Shown here in pieces: positions 17,768 through 26,797 of a DNA stretch of 64,000 nt. The position numbers and the translations under genes were made by a program. The notes below the pieces were generated by a model. That model saw nothing but the letters and a program-made list of their open reading frames with translations. It had not been told where the DNA came from and did not search any database. How positions within the stretch are numbered: the first letter of the stretch is position 1; each line of letters opens with the position of its first letter. The stretch is taken from positions 62,001 to 126,000 of the forward strand of contig CAVWNF010000003.1 in the NCBI GenBank assembly GCA_963756365.1, in the 5' to 3' direction. This DNA is from WHTI01 sp963756365 (GTDB lineage: Bacteria > Actinomycetota > CADDZG01 > WHSQ01).

Positions 17768-18249
17768 CAACCGAAGGGTGACTCGTGGAAGGCCGAGCGC
17801 AGCATGAAGAATGCGGCCGGGGCGAATGCGATGAGTGAGAGCGCGAACTGTGCGTACGCGAACCGCTTCTGGTGCAGGGCCATCTTCGGCCAGAAGTCGA
17901 AGATGATGATCCGCAGTCCGTTGAACGCGTGAAAGACGACCGCGGCGATCAACCCAACCTCGAACGGTTTGAACCACCACTGCTGATAGAGGCTGATCGT
18001 CTCGTCGTAGAGCTCGGGCCCGAAGCCCACCGCGAAGGTGTCGAGGATGTGTCCGAACAGGAACGCGAGCACCGCAACTCCCGTGACCCGGTGCGCTGCC
18101 CACGACCACTGGCCCACCCCGCCCTTGTAGGCAGGGCCTTTGTCCTTGTCGCGTAACCGGAAGAGCATCACACCGAGGTAGGCAGCGAACAGCGCCGTAC
18201 CCACGGTCATGACGAAGACGAATCCCTCGATCAGTCTGGCTGCGATCAC
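17767..18249 (-). CDS. sdhC: Succinate dehydrogenase cytochrome b556 subunit-like protein
   Basis: A membrane protein of 160 residues with three to four helices. The SdhC signature near the quinone/heme site is present (WSWAAHRVTGVAVLAFLFGHI), and a second His lies in VVFHAFNGLRIIIFDF. In a complete complex II it anchors SdhAB and binds heme b. No sdhD, sdhA or sdhB is nearby. Instead it is coupled to an unknown protein gene and follows two ArsA-like ATPase genes on the same strand. The start is a GTG, 9 bp from the end of the ATPase gene upstream. Confidence 0.8.
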   Translation of the reverse strand: MIAARLIEGFVFVMTVGTALFAAYLGVMLFRLRDKDKGPAYKGGVGQWSWAAHRVTGVAVLAFLFGHILDTFAVGFGPELYDETISLYQQWWFKPFEVGLIAAVVFHAFNGLRIIIFDFWPKMALHQKRFAYAQFALSLIAFAPAAFFMLRSAFHESPFG

Positions 18250-18258
18250 ACCGGGATT

Positions 18259-19401
18259 CTAGACGGACTCAGCATCCCCGTCGAAGAGGCGGTCACCGAT
18301 CAAGACCAGCCCGTCGAAGTCAACGGCTTCCTTCTCGAGATACGGCACCCGCACCCACAGGTGCCTCGGGATCTTCCTCGACAACCCCTCAAGGTTCTTC
18401 TCCTCGAGGCTGACCAGCGACCGGAAGCTCCGCTCGTTCCGCAGGAGCTTGGCCAGGACCCGATCGCGCTCATCACCTTCCTCGAGACGCTTCAACTGGC
18501 GGGGGGTGACGTCGATGGGATCGCCGATCGAAGGGTGGACCCGGTTGACCACCAGGGCACCGAACGGCAGCCCCGACTCGTTCAGCCTCGACGCGAAGAA
18601 TGTCGCCTCGGCCACGGAGTCCTCGGCCGGTGATGTGACCACCACGAACGAAGTCACGTCTGACCTGAGGAGAGCCGCGACATCGAGGGCGCGCTGCTTG
18701 AAGCCGTCGTACATGCCCTCGAGGTTGCCGAAGAACTCAGCGGTGTCTTCGAGCACCTCGCTGCCGACGATCTTCTTCACGATCCTTAGGAAGGTGGTCG
18801 CGGCAACGTTCGCCATCTTGAGGAACCCACCTGAGGCCTTCATGTAGGGCAGGAGGAACCATCTGAGTACGCGGCTCTCGAGGAACCCGGTGAGCCGTTT
18901 AGGGGCATCGAGGAAGTCGAGCGCGTTCCTCGTGGGTGGCGTATCGATGACGATGAGGTCGTAGCCGCCATCCGCGTGGAGTTCATAGAGTTTCTCCATC
19001 GCCATGTACTCCTGCGTGCCGGAGAGTGTTCCGGAGATGTTCCGGTAGAAACGGTTGTTGATGATCTTCTGTGCCTGCTCCGCGGTTGGCGCGTACCTCA
19101 GCACGACCTCGTCGAAGGTGGACTTGGTGTCGAGCATCAGAGCGTGGAGTTCACCCTTCGGCTCGAGCCCGGCGGCGGTGAACTTGCGCTTGGGCACCTT
19201 GGTGGGTTCGTTGGAGAGTTCCTTCAACCCCAGCGACGAGGCAAGTCGCTTCGCAGGATCGATGGTGAGAACCGCCGCCTTCTTGCCTTGGAGCGCGGCG
19301 CGGAGCGCTATCGCAGCCGCGGTCGTGGTCTTGCCGACGCCCCCAGACCCGGCGCACACGATGATCTCCTTGCGTCCGACGATGTCGTCTATCGGGTTCA
19401 T
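18259..19401 (-). CDS. ArsA/Get3-like anion-transporting ATPase, second of pair
   Basis: A cytoplasmic P-loop ATPase of 380 residues. The deviant Walker A is GSGGVGKTTTAAAIAL near the N-terminus. Switch regions include TIDPAKRLASSLGL and LIVIDTPPTRNALDFLDAP. The family includes arsenite-pump ATPase ArsA and tail-anchored-protein factor Get3. Adjacent paralogue pairs are typical of actinobacteria (for example Rv3679/Rv3680). No ArsB or arsenate reductase is near, so a role in arsenic resistance is not supported. It overlaps the upstream paralogue by 4 nt (ATGA). Confidence 0.88.
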   Translation of the reverse strand: MNPIDDIVGRKEIIVCAGSGGVGKTTTAAAIALRAALQGKKAAVLTIDPAKRLASSLGLKELSNEPTKVPKRKFTAAGLEPKGELHALMLDTKSTFDEVVLRYAPTAEQAQKIINNRFYRNISGTLSGTQEYMAMEKLYELHADGGYDLIVIDTPPTRNALDFLDAPKRLTGFLESRVLRWFLLPYMKASGGFLKMANVAATTFLRIVKKIVGSEVLEDTAEFFGNLEGMYDGFKQRALDVAALLRSDVTSFVVVTSPAEDSVAEATFFASRLNESGLPFGALVVNRVHPSIGDPIDVTPRQLKRLEEGDERDRVLAKLLRNERSFRSLVSLEEKNLEGLSRKIPRHLWVRVPYLEKEAVDFDGLVLIGDRLFDGDAESV

Positions 19402-20384
19402 AGGACCTCTACCTCTGATTCGATGCGATCGGCGAGCGATTCGATGTCGGGAAGTGACAGGCCGGCCGAGAACAGGAACGGGAGGTCGACGATGGCCTCA
19501 TGGGCACCCTTCTTCAGGGTGGCGAGATGTTTCTTCTGGATCGCTCGTCTCGACTCGAGGAAAGACGCGTAGCCGTTCAGTGCATCTAGGTCGCGCCCAT
19601 CGAGCGAGATGCCGACGCGGTCCGCTGCCGCGCACAGTTCGTCTATCGATCCGTCCTCTGCTATCTGGTCGAACAGAGCCTTCTCTGTGTCGTCCAAGAG
19701 AGGTCGGTAGGCGGCGTTGGCGAAGATGCATCCGGTGGCCACTCCAACCTTGTTGTTCAGCGCGTCCGCGGTCTCGAGGGTCTCGCTCACCGGCATCTCC
19801 TCGGGCAACGTCACCAGATGGATGCGCGAGCGCGCGGGATCCCTCAGCATGTCGACCAGCCACTCTGACTGCCTCTTGATCGGCCCGACCCGAACCGCAT
19901 CAGAGAGCCCCATCGGGGCCGACAGGAACGTCAGCATGTGCCCGGCGGCGGGTGCGTCGACGATGATCGTGTCGAAGTTGTGCTCGGTGTTGCGTCCTTT
20001 CTCGAGGAACCAGATCTTCCCCAAGATGAGGATGTCTTCGAGTCCGGGTGCCGCGGTCGCGATGTAATCGACGAAGTGGGTCGAGGTGAACACCTTCGAG
20101 ATCCGCTTCATGTGGTACTGAACCTCGAGATATTCGGCCAGGGACTTCTCGGCCGTGATGTTCGCCCCCCACACACCGGGGGTCAGCTCCTTGGGTTCAT
20201 AGGTCGCCTCGCGACCGCCCAGCAGTTTCGTGAGCGTCCCCTTTTGGTCGACCTCGACCACGCACACCTTGCGGCCCTGGCGCGCGGCTACGAGCGCTAG
20301 AGAGGCGGCCACGGTCGTCTTTCCGACGCCGCCCTTCCCGGAGACGATCAGGATCGTCGGATCGAGGAACTCATCCAGTCGCAT
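19398..20384 (-). CDS. ArsA/Get3-like anion-transporting ATPase, first of pair
   Basis: A 328-residue paralogue of the following gene. It has the deviant Walker A VSGKGGVGKTTVAASLAL, the nucleotide-sensing VVEVDQKGTLTKLLGG, and the switch II region TIIVDAPAAGHMLTFLSAP. The two proteins probably form a heterodimer, as inferred for mycobacterial pairs. The order on the minus strand is ATPase 1, ATPase 2, sdhC-like, unknown, with overlaps or short gaps, which suggests one operon. It is divergent from nfeD, 61 bp away. Confidence 0.88.
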   Translation of the reverse strand: MRLDEFLDPTILIVSGKGGVGKTTVAASLALVAARQGRKVCVVEVDQKGTLTKLLGGREATYEPKELTPGVWGANITAEKSLAEYLEVQYHMKRISKVFTSTHFVDYIATAAPGLEDILILGKIWFLEKGRNTEHNFDTIIVDAPAAGHMLTFLSAPMGLSDAVRVGPIKRQSEWLVDMLRDPARSRIHLVTLPEEMPVSETLETADALNNKVGVATGCIFANAAYRPLLDDTEKALFDQIAEDGSIDELCAAADRVGISLDGRDLDALNGYASFLESRRAIQKKHLATLKKGAHEAIVDLPFLFSAGLSLPDIESLADRIESEVEVL

Positions 20385-20445
20385 GCGGTCGTTCTACACC
20401 CAGCGCGGGAGGTAGCCCGCACCAGCCCGGATAGTCTCGACGGCG

Positions 20446-21682
20446 ATGAAACCGTGGGTCCGCATCACATTCCTCCTGATGGTCCTCGGAGCGCTCGTGG
20501 GCGCCCCGACGATCGGGTCTGCGCAGGGTCAGGGTGAGCCAGTGGATCTGATCCAGATCAAGGGCCTGATCGATCCGATCCAGGCCGACTACCTGATCGA
20601 CCGCGTGGCCAAGGCGTCAACCGACGGTGCCCAAGCGGTGATCATCGAGATCGATACCCCAGGCGGCCTCGATATAGACCACGAGGCCCTCACGGGATCG
20701 ATGTCATCCGGGACCGTACCCACGATCTGCTGGGTGGCACCTCGTGAAGCCCAGGCCGTAGGAGCTGGGGTCTCGATCTTGTTGGGGTGCACCGCCATCT
20801 ACGTGGCCGAGGACGCAACCCTGCCATCCGGACGCCATCGAGGGCGAGATGATCCGAGGCGAGGTCTCGACATTGGACCAATTGCTGCGAGAACTCGATG
20901 GACAAACGTTCGGAGACGTGACCCTCGAGACTTTCGATGAGGACACCGGGTCGATCAGTGCGCCGGTCCGGTTCCAGGGCATGGGGATCATGCAGAGGTT
21001 GCTGCACACGGTCGTGAATCCGGACATCGCCTATCTGCTGCTGCTCGCCGCGCTGTTCGGGCTGATCTTCGAGATCTACAACCCCGGCATCGGGCTTGCC
21101 GGGCTGCTCGGGGCCGGCGCTCTCGTGCTGTCGCTGTACGGCCTGAACACGCTTCCGACGACCTGGCCAGCGGTGCTGCTGATCGTCGCCGGCGTCGGGG
21201 GATTCCTGTTCGACCTCCAGATCGGTGCCCTCGGGCTGTTCACCATCGGGGGCGCGGCCGGGGTCGCTGCGGGTGGGGCACTCCTGTTCCGCGGGGCCGA
21301 TAGCGAGTTGCTCGTCGGACCATGGGCGATCGTTGCGGCTCTCGTATCCACGATCCTGTTCTTCGTATCTGTGATGACCGCCGCCCTCAGGGTCCGCCTG
21401 AGGCGGCCGGTCGACGCTGCGGACTCCCCCGTCGGGACCGTCGGCGAGGCTCAAACGGATATCGCCCCTGAGGGTACGGTTCTTACGAAGGGGGCCGTGT
21501 GGAGGGCCAGAACTATGGAGACCGGCATCGCAGCCGGGTCCAAGGTCAAGATCATGGCCACCGAGGGACTGGTCCTACTCGTCGAACCGTTCCACGAGCA
21601 GAGGAAACCCCAGCCGGGGACTCGATGCCAAGGTAGGCACCGGGGATACAGAAGTGGATCGTCTCGACGATCCGCCAAATAG
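20446..21682 (+). CDS. NfeD-family membrane protein with degenerate protease domain (frameshifted)
   Basis: A signal peptide (residues 1-24, ending in IGSAQG) is followed by a ClpP-class serine protease domain with EIDTPGGLDIDHE. The frame shifts near 20835. The next frame holds GEMIRGEVSTLDQLLRELDG, four or so membrane helices and a C-terminal OB-fold NfeD domain (GTVGEAQTDIAPEGTVLTKG). Compared with known NfeD proteases, the nucleophile segment ASAGT reads AVGAG, and about 70 residues that should hold the catalytic Lys are missing. The C-terminal 25 residues may also be out of frame (second shift near 21605). It precedes a stomatin-like gene, the usual NfeD partner. Confidence 0.75.
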
Positions 21683-21696
21683 GTGAGGAGAGCTAA

Positions 21697-22474
21697 GTGA
21701 TTTATGCGATCGGGGTTGTAGCGATCCTGTTGCTGGTGATCTTGTCTGCGTCCATCCGGATCGTTCAGGAGTACGAGCGAGGTGTGATCTTCCGCTTGGG
21801 CCGCGTTATCGCCGGGGCAAAGGGGCCGGGCCTCTTCTTCATCATCCCGATCATCGACCGCATGGTGAAGGTGAATCTTCAGATCATCACCCTCGACGTG
21901 CCGCCTCAGGACGTGATCACCCGAGACAACGTGACCGTGCGTGTGAACGCGGTCGTTTACTTCCAGGTCTTCAATCCGGTGAAGGCGATCGTCGAGATCC
22001 AGAACTACCTTTTCGCGACGTCACAGATCGCTCAGACCACGCTGCGCGCCGTCCTTTCGAAAGCGGATCTGGACCAGATCCTGTCCGAGCGCGACCGTCT
22101 CAATGACGACCTCCAGCGGATCATCGATGACCTCACCGATCCATGGGGCATCAAGGTTGCGCTCGTCGAGATAAAGGATGTCGATCTACCGACCGAGATG
22201 CAGCGCGCGATGGCCAAGCAGGCGGAGGCCGAGCGTGAGCGTCGCGGCGAAGGTCATCCAGGCCGAAGGCGAGTTCCAGGCAGCCGAGCGATTGGCTCAG
22301 GCAGGCGAGGTGATGGCGCGGCACCCGCTCGCCTACCAGCTGCGTTATCTGCAGACGGTGACCGACGTATCGGCCGAGCAGAACTCGACGCTCGTGATCC
22401 CGATCCCCGTCGAGCTGCTGCGTGGTTTCGAGGCGGCGTTCGGGAACCTGCTCCCCAAACCGTCCGACACGTAG
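21697..22474 (+). CDS. SPFH/stomatin-like membrane protein (slipin; frameshifted)
   Basis: A membrane-associated scaffold protein of about 258 residues. An N-terminal hydrophobic segment (IGVVAILLLVILSASI) is followed by the SPFH domain: VQEYERGVIFRLGRVI, GPGLFFIIPIIDRMV, TLDVPPQDVITRDNV and LRAVLSKADLDQILSERD. The frame is lost near 22243 in an Arg/Glu-rich coiled region. The next frame restores KVIQAEGEFQAAERLAQAGE through NSTLVIPIPVELL to a stop at 22474. Slipins of this type pair with NfeD proteins in membrane quality control. GGTGAGGAG precedes the start. Confidence 0.87.
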
Positions 22475-22900
22475 CTAGCCGGAGCACTCCCCGCAAGTTC
22501 CATAGAGCTCCGCGAGGTGATCGACGGATGTGAATCCGTGCCGCGTGGCAACCTTGGCCGCCCACCTTTCGATCTCGTCGCTCTCGATCTCAACGGTTGC
22601 GCCACAGGCCTTGCACACCAGATGGTGATGGTGCTCATCGCTGTCGCATCGCCGGTAGATCGCATCCCCCCCGGGTGCTCTGAGAACGTCGATCGTCCCT
22701 TCCTCGCTGAGGAGTTGAAGCGTGCGATACACGGTGGTCAAGCCGACCTGTTCGCCGGCTGAGCGGAGCTGGTCATGGAGTTCTTGGGCCGTTCGGAACC
22801 CGTCGGCGTCATCGAGCGCCCGGGCGACCGCCGCTCGCTGCTTGGTGGCCCTCTTCTGAACAGTCTTCTTCTGAGCCGCTCTCTTCTGAGTCGGGGTCAT
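22475..22900 (-). CDS. zur: Fur-family regulator, probable zinc uptake regulator Zur
   Basis: A 141-residue repressor. The N-terminus is rich in Lys/Gln, then comes the winged helix with VARALDDADGFRTAQELHDQ and VGLTTVYRTLQLLSEEGTI. Metal sites follow: DEHHHHLVCKACGATVEIE, then HGFTS.DHLAELYGTCGECSG, with the CxxC pairs of the structural zinc site. It is the last gene of znuA-znuC-znuB-zur and overlaps znuB by 4 nt. This context, rather than the sequence alone, identifies the metal as zinc. It probably represses its own operon through the palindrome at 25337-25355. Confidence 0.88.
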   Translation of the reverse strand: MTPTQKRAAQKKTVQKRATKQRAAVARALDDADGFRTAQELHDQLRSAGEQVGLTTVYRTLQLLSEEGTIDVLRAPGGDAIYRRCDSDEHHHHLVCKACGATVEIESDEIERWAAKVATRHGFTSVDHLAELYGTCGECSG

Positions 22901-23725
22901 CCCCTCACCTTCCCCACCGTAGCGGCGATGCCGAACACCAGGATCGCTCCCAGGACGATCGTGGCAGCCGGATAGACATCCCCGTAGTAAGCGACAGTGA
23001 GCCCTCCGATGCTCTCGAACGCTCCTATCCCGATCGCGAGCCACACCGTCGCGCGGAAGCTCCGGGTCAGCTGCTGTGCGGCGGCGACCGGCAGGACGAG
23101 CATCGATGAAACGAGCAGGATGCCCAACGACCTTCATCGTGACCGCAACCGTCACGGCGGCGGTTACCGCGATCAGGATGTTCATCCACCGAACCTTCAG
23201 CCCTGAGACCCGGGCCACGTCCTCGTCGTAGCAAACCGCGAACAGCTCCTTGCGCAGGATGAAGGTGACCCCAAGGACGCCGACGGCCACGGCAACGCTG
23301 AGCAGGACCTCGGTCGTATCCACGTTTACAACCGAGCCGAATAGATACGAGACCAGCTTCGTCCCCGAGGAGTTGGATAAGGAGGTCATGAAGACTCCGG
23401 CCGCGATCCCGCCGTAGAAGATGAGGGCGAGGGCGACGTCTCCGGCGGTGCGTCCCTTCTCTCGCAGCAACTCCAAGACCACTGCGCCGAGGACCGCGGC
23501 GATCAAAGCGGTTGCCACAGGAGCGATGCCGGTCAGGAATCCGGCGGCAACTCCCGCGAACGCGACGTGTCCGATCCCGTCTCCCATCAACGAGAGCCGT
23601 CTCTGCACGAGGAACACACCGATCGCCGGCGCCGCGATCCCGATGGCGAGAGCCGCGATCAGCGCCCTCTGCATGAAGTCCCACTGACACATCTCGAGGC
23701 GACACAACTCGAAGGCGGCGTTCAT
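22897..23725 (-). CDS. znuB: Zinc ABC transporter permease (frameshifted)
   Basis: Membrane permease of a Znu/Mnt-type metal importer, about 275 residues with eight or more helices. Family sequences include VQRRLSLMGDGIGHVAFAGV and LFGSVVNVDTTEVLL. The frame is lost near 23125, just after VTMKVVG. The next frame holds GILLVSSMLVLPVAAAQQL, the late-permease motif, and runs to a stop at 22897. The start overlaps znuC by 4 nt. Confidence 0.88.
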
Positions 23726-24462
23726 CGCTCGTCCTCGATATCGGGATGGTGATGCACATGCTCGATGTGGAAGTGTTCGTCGAGAGGTGGCCCGTCATAG
23801 GCCACCGTTCCGCCGTCCATCACTACGGCGCGGGACACGAGTGGTTTCAAGGCCCCCAGCTCGTGAGCGACCAGAACGACCGTTCGTCCGGAGCGGTTCA
23901 GATGGGCGAGCGTCGCTGCGAACACCTCCTGGTGCTTGTGATCGACCCCGGAGACGGGCTCGTCCAGCACCAGGACGTCCGGATCACCAGCCAGCGCTCG
24001 GGCGATCAGAACACGCTGCTGCTGTCCGCCGGAGAGCTGGTCGATAGGGTCTCCCGCGCGTCCCGAGAGGTTCACGGACTCGAGGGCAGCAGCCGCCGCC
24101 TGATGGTCAGCCGGTCGGTAACGCCGGAACCTGGGGGCCTGTGCGACGCGGCCCGAGAGAACCACCTCACCCACCGTTGCCGGGACTCCGGTGGTTGCTG
24201 AGAAACGTTGCGGTACGTAACCGATGCGGGACCAATGGCGGAACCGTTCGATCGGTTCTCCAAAGAGCCTGAGTTCTCCAGTAGCCAGGGGAAGAAGTCC
24301 CAGCAGAGCCTTCACGAGTGTGGTCTTTCCGGAACCGTTGCTGCCGAGGATCACGGTGAACTCACCGCCGCCGATCGAGACGGAGACATTCTCGAGGATC
24401 CGCGTGCGCCCGATCTCGACCGCTCCGCCTTCAAGTTCGAACGGACAGGTACTCATCGGCAT
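23722..24462 (-). CDS. znuC: Zinc ABC transporter ATP-binding protein
   Basis: ATPase subunit of the metal importer, 246 residues. Walker A is LGSNGSGKTTLVKALLG, the Q-loop region is IGYVPQRFSA, the signature is LSGGQQQRVLIARALA, and Walker B is VLVLDEPVSGVD. The C-terminus is His-rich (DEHFHIEHVHHHPDIED), a common feature in zinc or manganese systems and possibly a metal-sensing or buffering tail. It overlaps both znuA (10 nt) and znuB (4 nt). Confidence 0.92.
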   Translation of the reverse strand: MPMSTCPFELEGGAVEIGRTRILENVSVSIGGGEFTVILGSNGSGKTTLVKALLGLLPLATGELRLFGEPIERFRHWSRIGYVPQRFSATTGVPATVGEVVLSGRVAQAPRFRRYRPADHQAAAAALESVNLSGRAGDPIDQLSGGQQQRVLIARALAGDPDVLVLDEPVSGVDHKHQEVFAATLAHLNRSGRTVVLVAHELGALKPLVSRAVVMDGGTVAYDGPPLDEHFHIEHVHHHPDIEDER

Positions 24463-25316
24463 CCGAGCGCATCTCTCAGGGTCGCGAGGTTGGAGCGCAT
24501 CGCGTCGATGTAGTCGCCGTCCGCGGGCTTGGTCTCGATCGGATCCAAGACCGCCACCTCGAGTCCGATCTCCGACGCGATCGTTTCGGCTACATCCGGC
24601 GACACCAGGGTTTCGAAGAAGATAGTGGTAACTCCCAGCGAGCGAGCGAGCGTAGCGACCTCGGCGACCCGCTGCGGCGACGGCTCCCCCTCCGGACTGA
24701 CCCCGGAGATCGGCACCTGGTCGAGCCCGTAGCGATCGGCGAGATATCCGAAGGCGTCGTGACTCGTGACGATCTCGCGTCGCTCGCAGTCTGCTAGGCC
24801 GCTCTCGATGTCGCTATCTAGCGTTCGGAGGTCGTCGCTCAGTTCAGCAGCGGAATCGCGGAAGCGCGCGCCGTGTGCCGGGAACCGATCCGTGAGCGCG
24901 TCGGAAACGAGGTCCACAACGTCGATGAATCGCAGCGGATCGAGCCACACATGCGGGTCGGGGGTTCCATCCGCGGTTAGAAGATCCGAGGCTGCGAGTG
25001 TGTCGAGGGCGCTCTCTGGATCTTCGAGGGCGATGTCCTCAACCGCTGGCTGGAAGCCCCCTCCGATGAACAGGACCAGATCGGCCTGAGCGAGTGTCTT
25101 GACCTGTGATGGGGTCAGTTCGAGATCGTGTGGCTCGACCCCGGGTGGGGTCATCTCGGCGACCTCGATGGCGCCGCCGCCGACCTGCTGGGCGATCCAC
25201 TCGAGGGGATAGAAGGAGGCGGCTACGAGCGCGCGATCGGCCCCGGCGGCATCGGTCCGGCACGCGGGAGCGAGCATGGCGATGGCTGCGAGCGCGACAG
25301 CGAGGAGCGGTTTCAT
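24453..25316 (-). CDS. znuA: Zinc ABC transporter substrate-binding lipoprotein
   Basis: Cluster A-I metal-binding protein of 287 residues, secreted as a lipoprotein (lipobox LAPAC, residues 15-19). Metal ligands of the ZnuA family are visible: His in GVEPHDLELT, His in DPHVWLDPL, His in TSHDAFGYLADRYGL and a late acidic ligand in AVLDPIET. There is no long His-rich loop, so the metal could be zinc or manganese. The Fur-type regulator in the operon and the Zur-like palindrome favour zinc. It is the first gene of the four-gene operon. Confidence 0.92.
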   Translation of the reverse strand: MKPLLAVALAAIAMLAPACRTDAAGADRALVAASFYPLEWIAQQVGGGAIEVAEMTPPGVEPHDLELTPSQVKTLAQADLVLFIGGGFQPAVEDIALEDPESALDTLAASDLLTADGTPDPHVWLDPLRFIDVVDLVSDALTDRFPAHGARFRDSAAELSDDLRTLDSDIESGLADCERREIVTSHDAFGYLADRYGLDQVPISGVSPEGEPSPQRVAEVATLARSLGVTTIFFETLVSPDVAETIASEIGLEVAVLDPIETKPADGDYIDAMRSNLATLRDALGCR

Positions 25317-25336
25317 CGCTCCAACCTAGGCTAGAT

Positions 25337-25355
25337 GAAAATGATTTGCAATTTC
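25337..25355 (-). promoter_or_regulatory. Zur-box-like palindrome before znuA
   Basis: GAAAATG (25337-25343) and CAATTTC (25349-25355) form a 7-5-7 inverted repeat with one mismatch in an AT-rich patch, 21 bp upstream of the znuA start. Fur-family operators are short AT-rich palindromes of this type, often with TGAAAATGATTT-like halves. It also lies 57 bp upstream of the divergent MFS gene, which might share the control. Confidence 0.65.
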
Positions 25356-25411
25356 GTTAGGGGGGCAGAGGCGCAACTACGGGTATCCGACGACTGGCCC
25401 GCTAGTCTGCG

Positions 25412-26788
25412 GTGGTGTCTAGGGACAGGAAGCGAAGCTCGGGGAAGTCCTCCGATTCGACGCGCTTCTGGGAGACGGTTGACGATGACGACGTCTGGGA
25501 AACCGGGGCCGACCGCAGCGGCTCGAGAGTCGAAGAGTCCGGAGGGTCCGAGCGCCCACCTGACGAGGATTCGCTTGCCCGGATAGCAGCTCGACGGGCC
25601 GTCCGCAGGATGAAGGACGATGCCGAGACCCCCGAGTTCGGTCGGCTGCTCCTGTACCAAGCAGCAGGTGCCGCGGGGGACGCCCTGATCGCGATCGCTC
25701 TGGCTGGCACGCTGTTCTTCTCGATCCCGACCGCGGAGGCGCGCGGTCGGGTTGCCTTGTACCTGGCCCTCACCGTCGCACCGTTCGCGATCGTGGCGCC
25801 GTTCCTCGCGAAGTTCCTTGACAAGAGCAAGGGACGTTTGCGGGCGGTGATGGTGATAGCGGCCCTCGGTCGAGCCGTCCTCGCATGGTTGCTCGCCACG
25901 CGCATCGAGTCGCTCCTGTTGTTCCCCATCGCGTTCGGCATCCTGATCCTCAGCCGCACGGTTCTCGTCGTTCGCGGGGCGGCACTCCCCCAGTTGATCC
26001 CCGAGGGCAGGACGCTGGTGGCTGCAAACTCGTCCTTGACGCGCGTGTCCGCGGTGGCGGGGATGGTCGTAGGGCTCCCCGGGGTCTTACTCCTGAGATG
26101 GCCGGGGGTTGGCACTGAGTTGCTGCTGTGCTCGGCGGTGTATCTGATCGGGGCGGGTGCCGCGATCGGGCTGCCCAAGGTCAGAGGGCGTCACGACTCG
26201 GAGGCTCAGCAAGGAGCGCGTGCGAAGGCCCGTACCGTCTCGATCCGCCAGGGGTTGGTGGCGGTGTCTGCGATCCGGTTCCTCGTGGGGTTCCTCGTAT
26301 TCCACCTCGCGTTCTCTTTCAGGAGAGAGTCCGCAGGCTCGATAGGGCTGGGTCTGCTCGTCGGGGCGGCCGCTACGGGAGGATTGTTGGGCGCGTTGGT
26401 CGCCCCTCGCCTCAAGAGGATATTGAAGGAGGAGGGCATCCTGGCCCTCGCTCTAGTCATCTCTGGGATCACCGCGATCGTCGTTGGATTGAGGTTCTCA
26501 ACCCAAAGCGCGGCAGCCCTCGTACTCGCGTTCGGGATCACTTCGGGCTCCGCCAAGGTCGCGTTCGATTCGATGGTGCAGAGGGAGACCCCAGAAGGTG
26601 GACGCGGGTGGGCGTTCGCCAGGTTCGAATCCGGGCTCCAACTGGCGTGGGTTGCCGGAGCGCTGATCCCGGTCATGGTCGCCGTTCCCGCGGGGCCGGG
26701 GGTGTTCGCTGCCGGCGTCGTGGCGGTGCTCTTCTCGGTTCTCTACACGGTTGGGCGTCACAAGGTGAGGTCGGGTTCCATCCCGTAA
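25412..26788 (+). CDS. MFS-type transporter
   Basis: A membrane protein of 458 residues. A charged cytoplasmic N-terminus of about 75 residues precedes roughly 11-12 hydrophobic helices. A typical MFS loop is present between helices 2 and 3 (KFLDKSKGRLRAVMVI). The substrate cannot be inferred. The GTG at 25412 is the first plausible start, and an ATG near 25610 (RRMKDDAETPE) would give a shorter tail. It diverges from znuA across the Zur-box-like site, so a link to metal homeostasis is possible but unproven. Confidence 0.75.
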   Translation: MVSRDRKRSSGKSSDSTRFWETVDDDDVWETGADRSGSRVEESGGSERPPDEDSLARIAARRAVRRMKDDAETPEFGRLLLYQAAGAAGDALIAIALAGTLFFSIPTAEARGRVALYLALTVAPFAIVAPFLAKFLDKSKGRLRAVMVIAALGRAVLAWLLATRIESLLLFPIAFGILILSRTVLVVRGAALPQLIPEGRTLVAANSSLTRVSAVAGMVVGLPGVLLLRWPGVGTELLLCSAVYLIGAGAAIGLPKVRGRHDSEAQQGARAKARTVSIRQGLVAVSAIRFLVGFLVFHLAFSFRRESAGSIGLGLLVGAAATGGLLGALVAPRLKRILKEEGILALALVISGITAIVVGLRFSTQSAAALVLAFGITSGSAKVAFDSMVQRETPEGGRGWAFARFESGLQLAWVAGALIPVMVAVPAGPGVFAAGVVAVLFSVLYTVGRHKVRSGSIP

Positions 26789-26797
26789 CATCCCTCC

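Noticed and set aside
17768..18109. An N-terminal extension of the unknown protein at 16895-17767
   Set aside because: The extension is Arg-rich and lies entirely antiparallel in frame over the sdhC coding sequence, whose membrane-helix pattern is clear.
18259..20384. Arsenic resistance operon
   Set aside because: There is no ArsB, ArsC or ArsR gene near. The ATPase pair fits the actinobacterial Get3-like pair instead.
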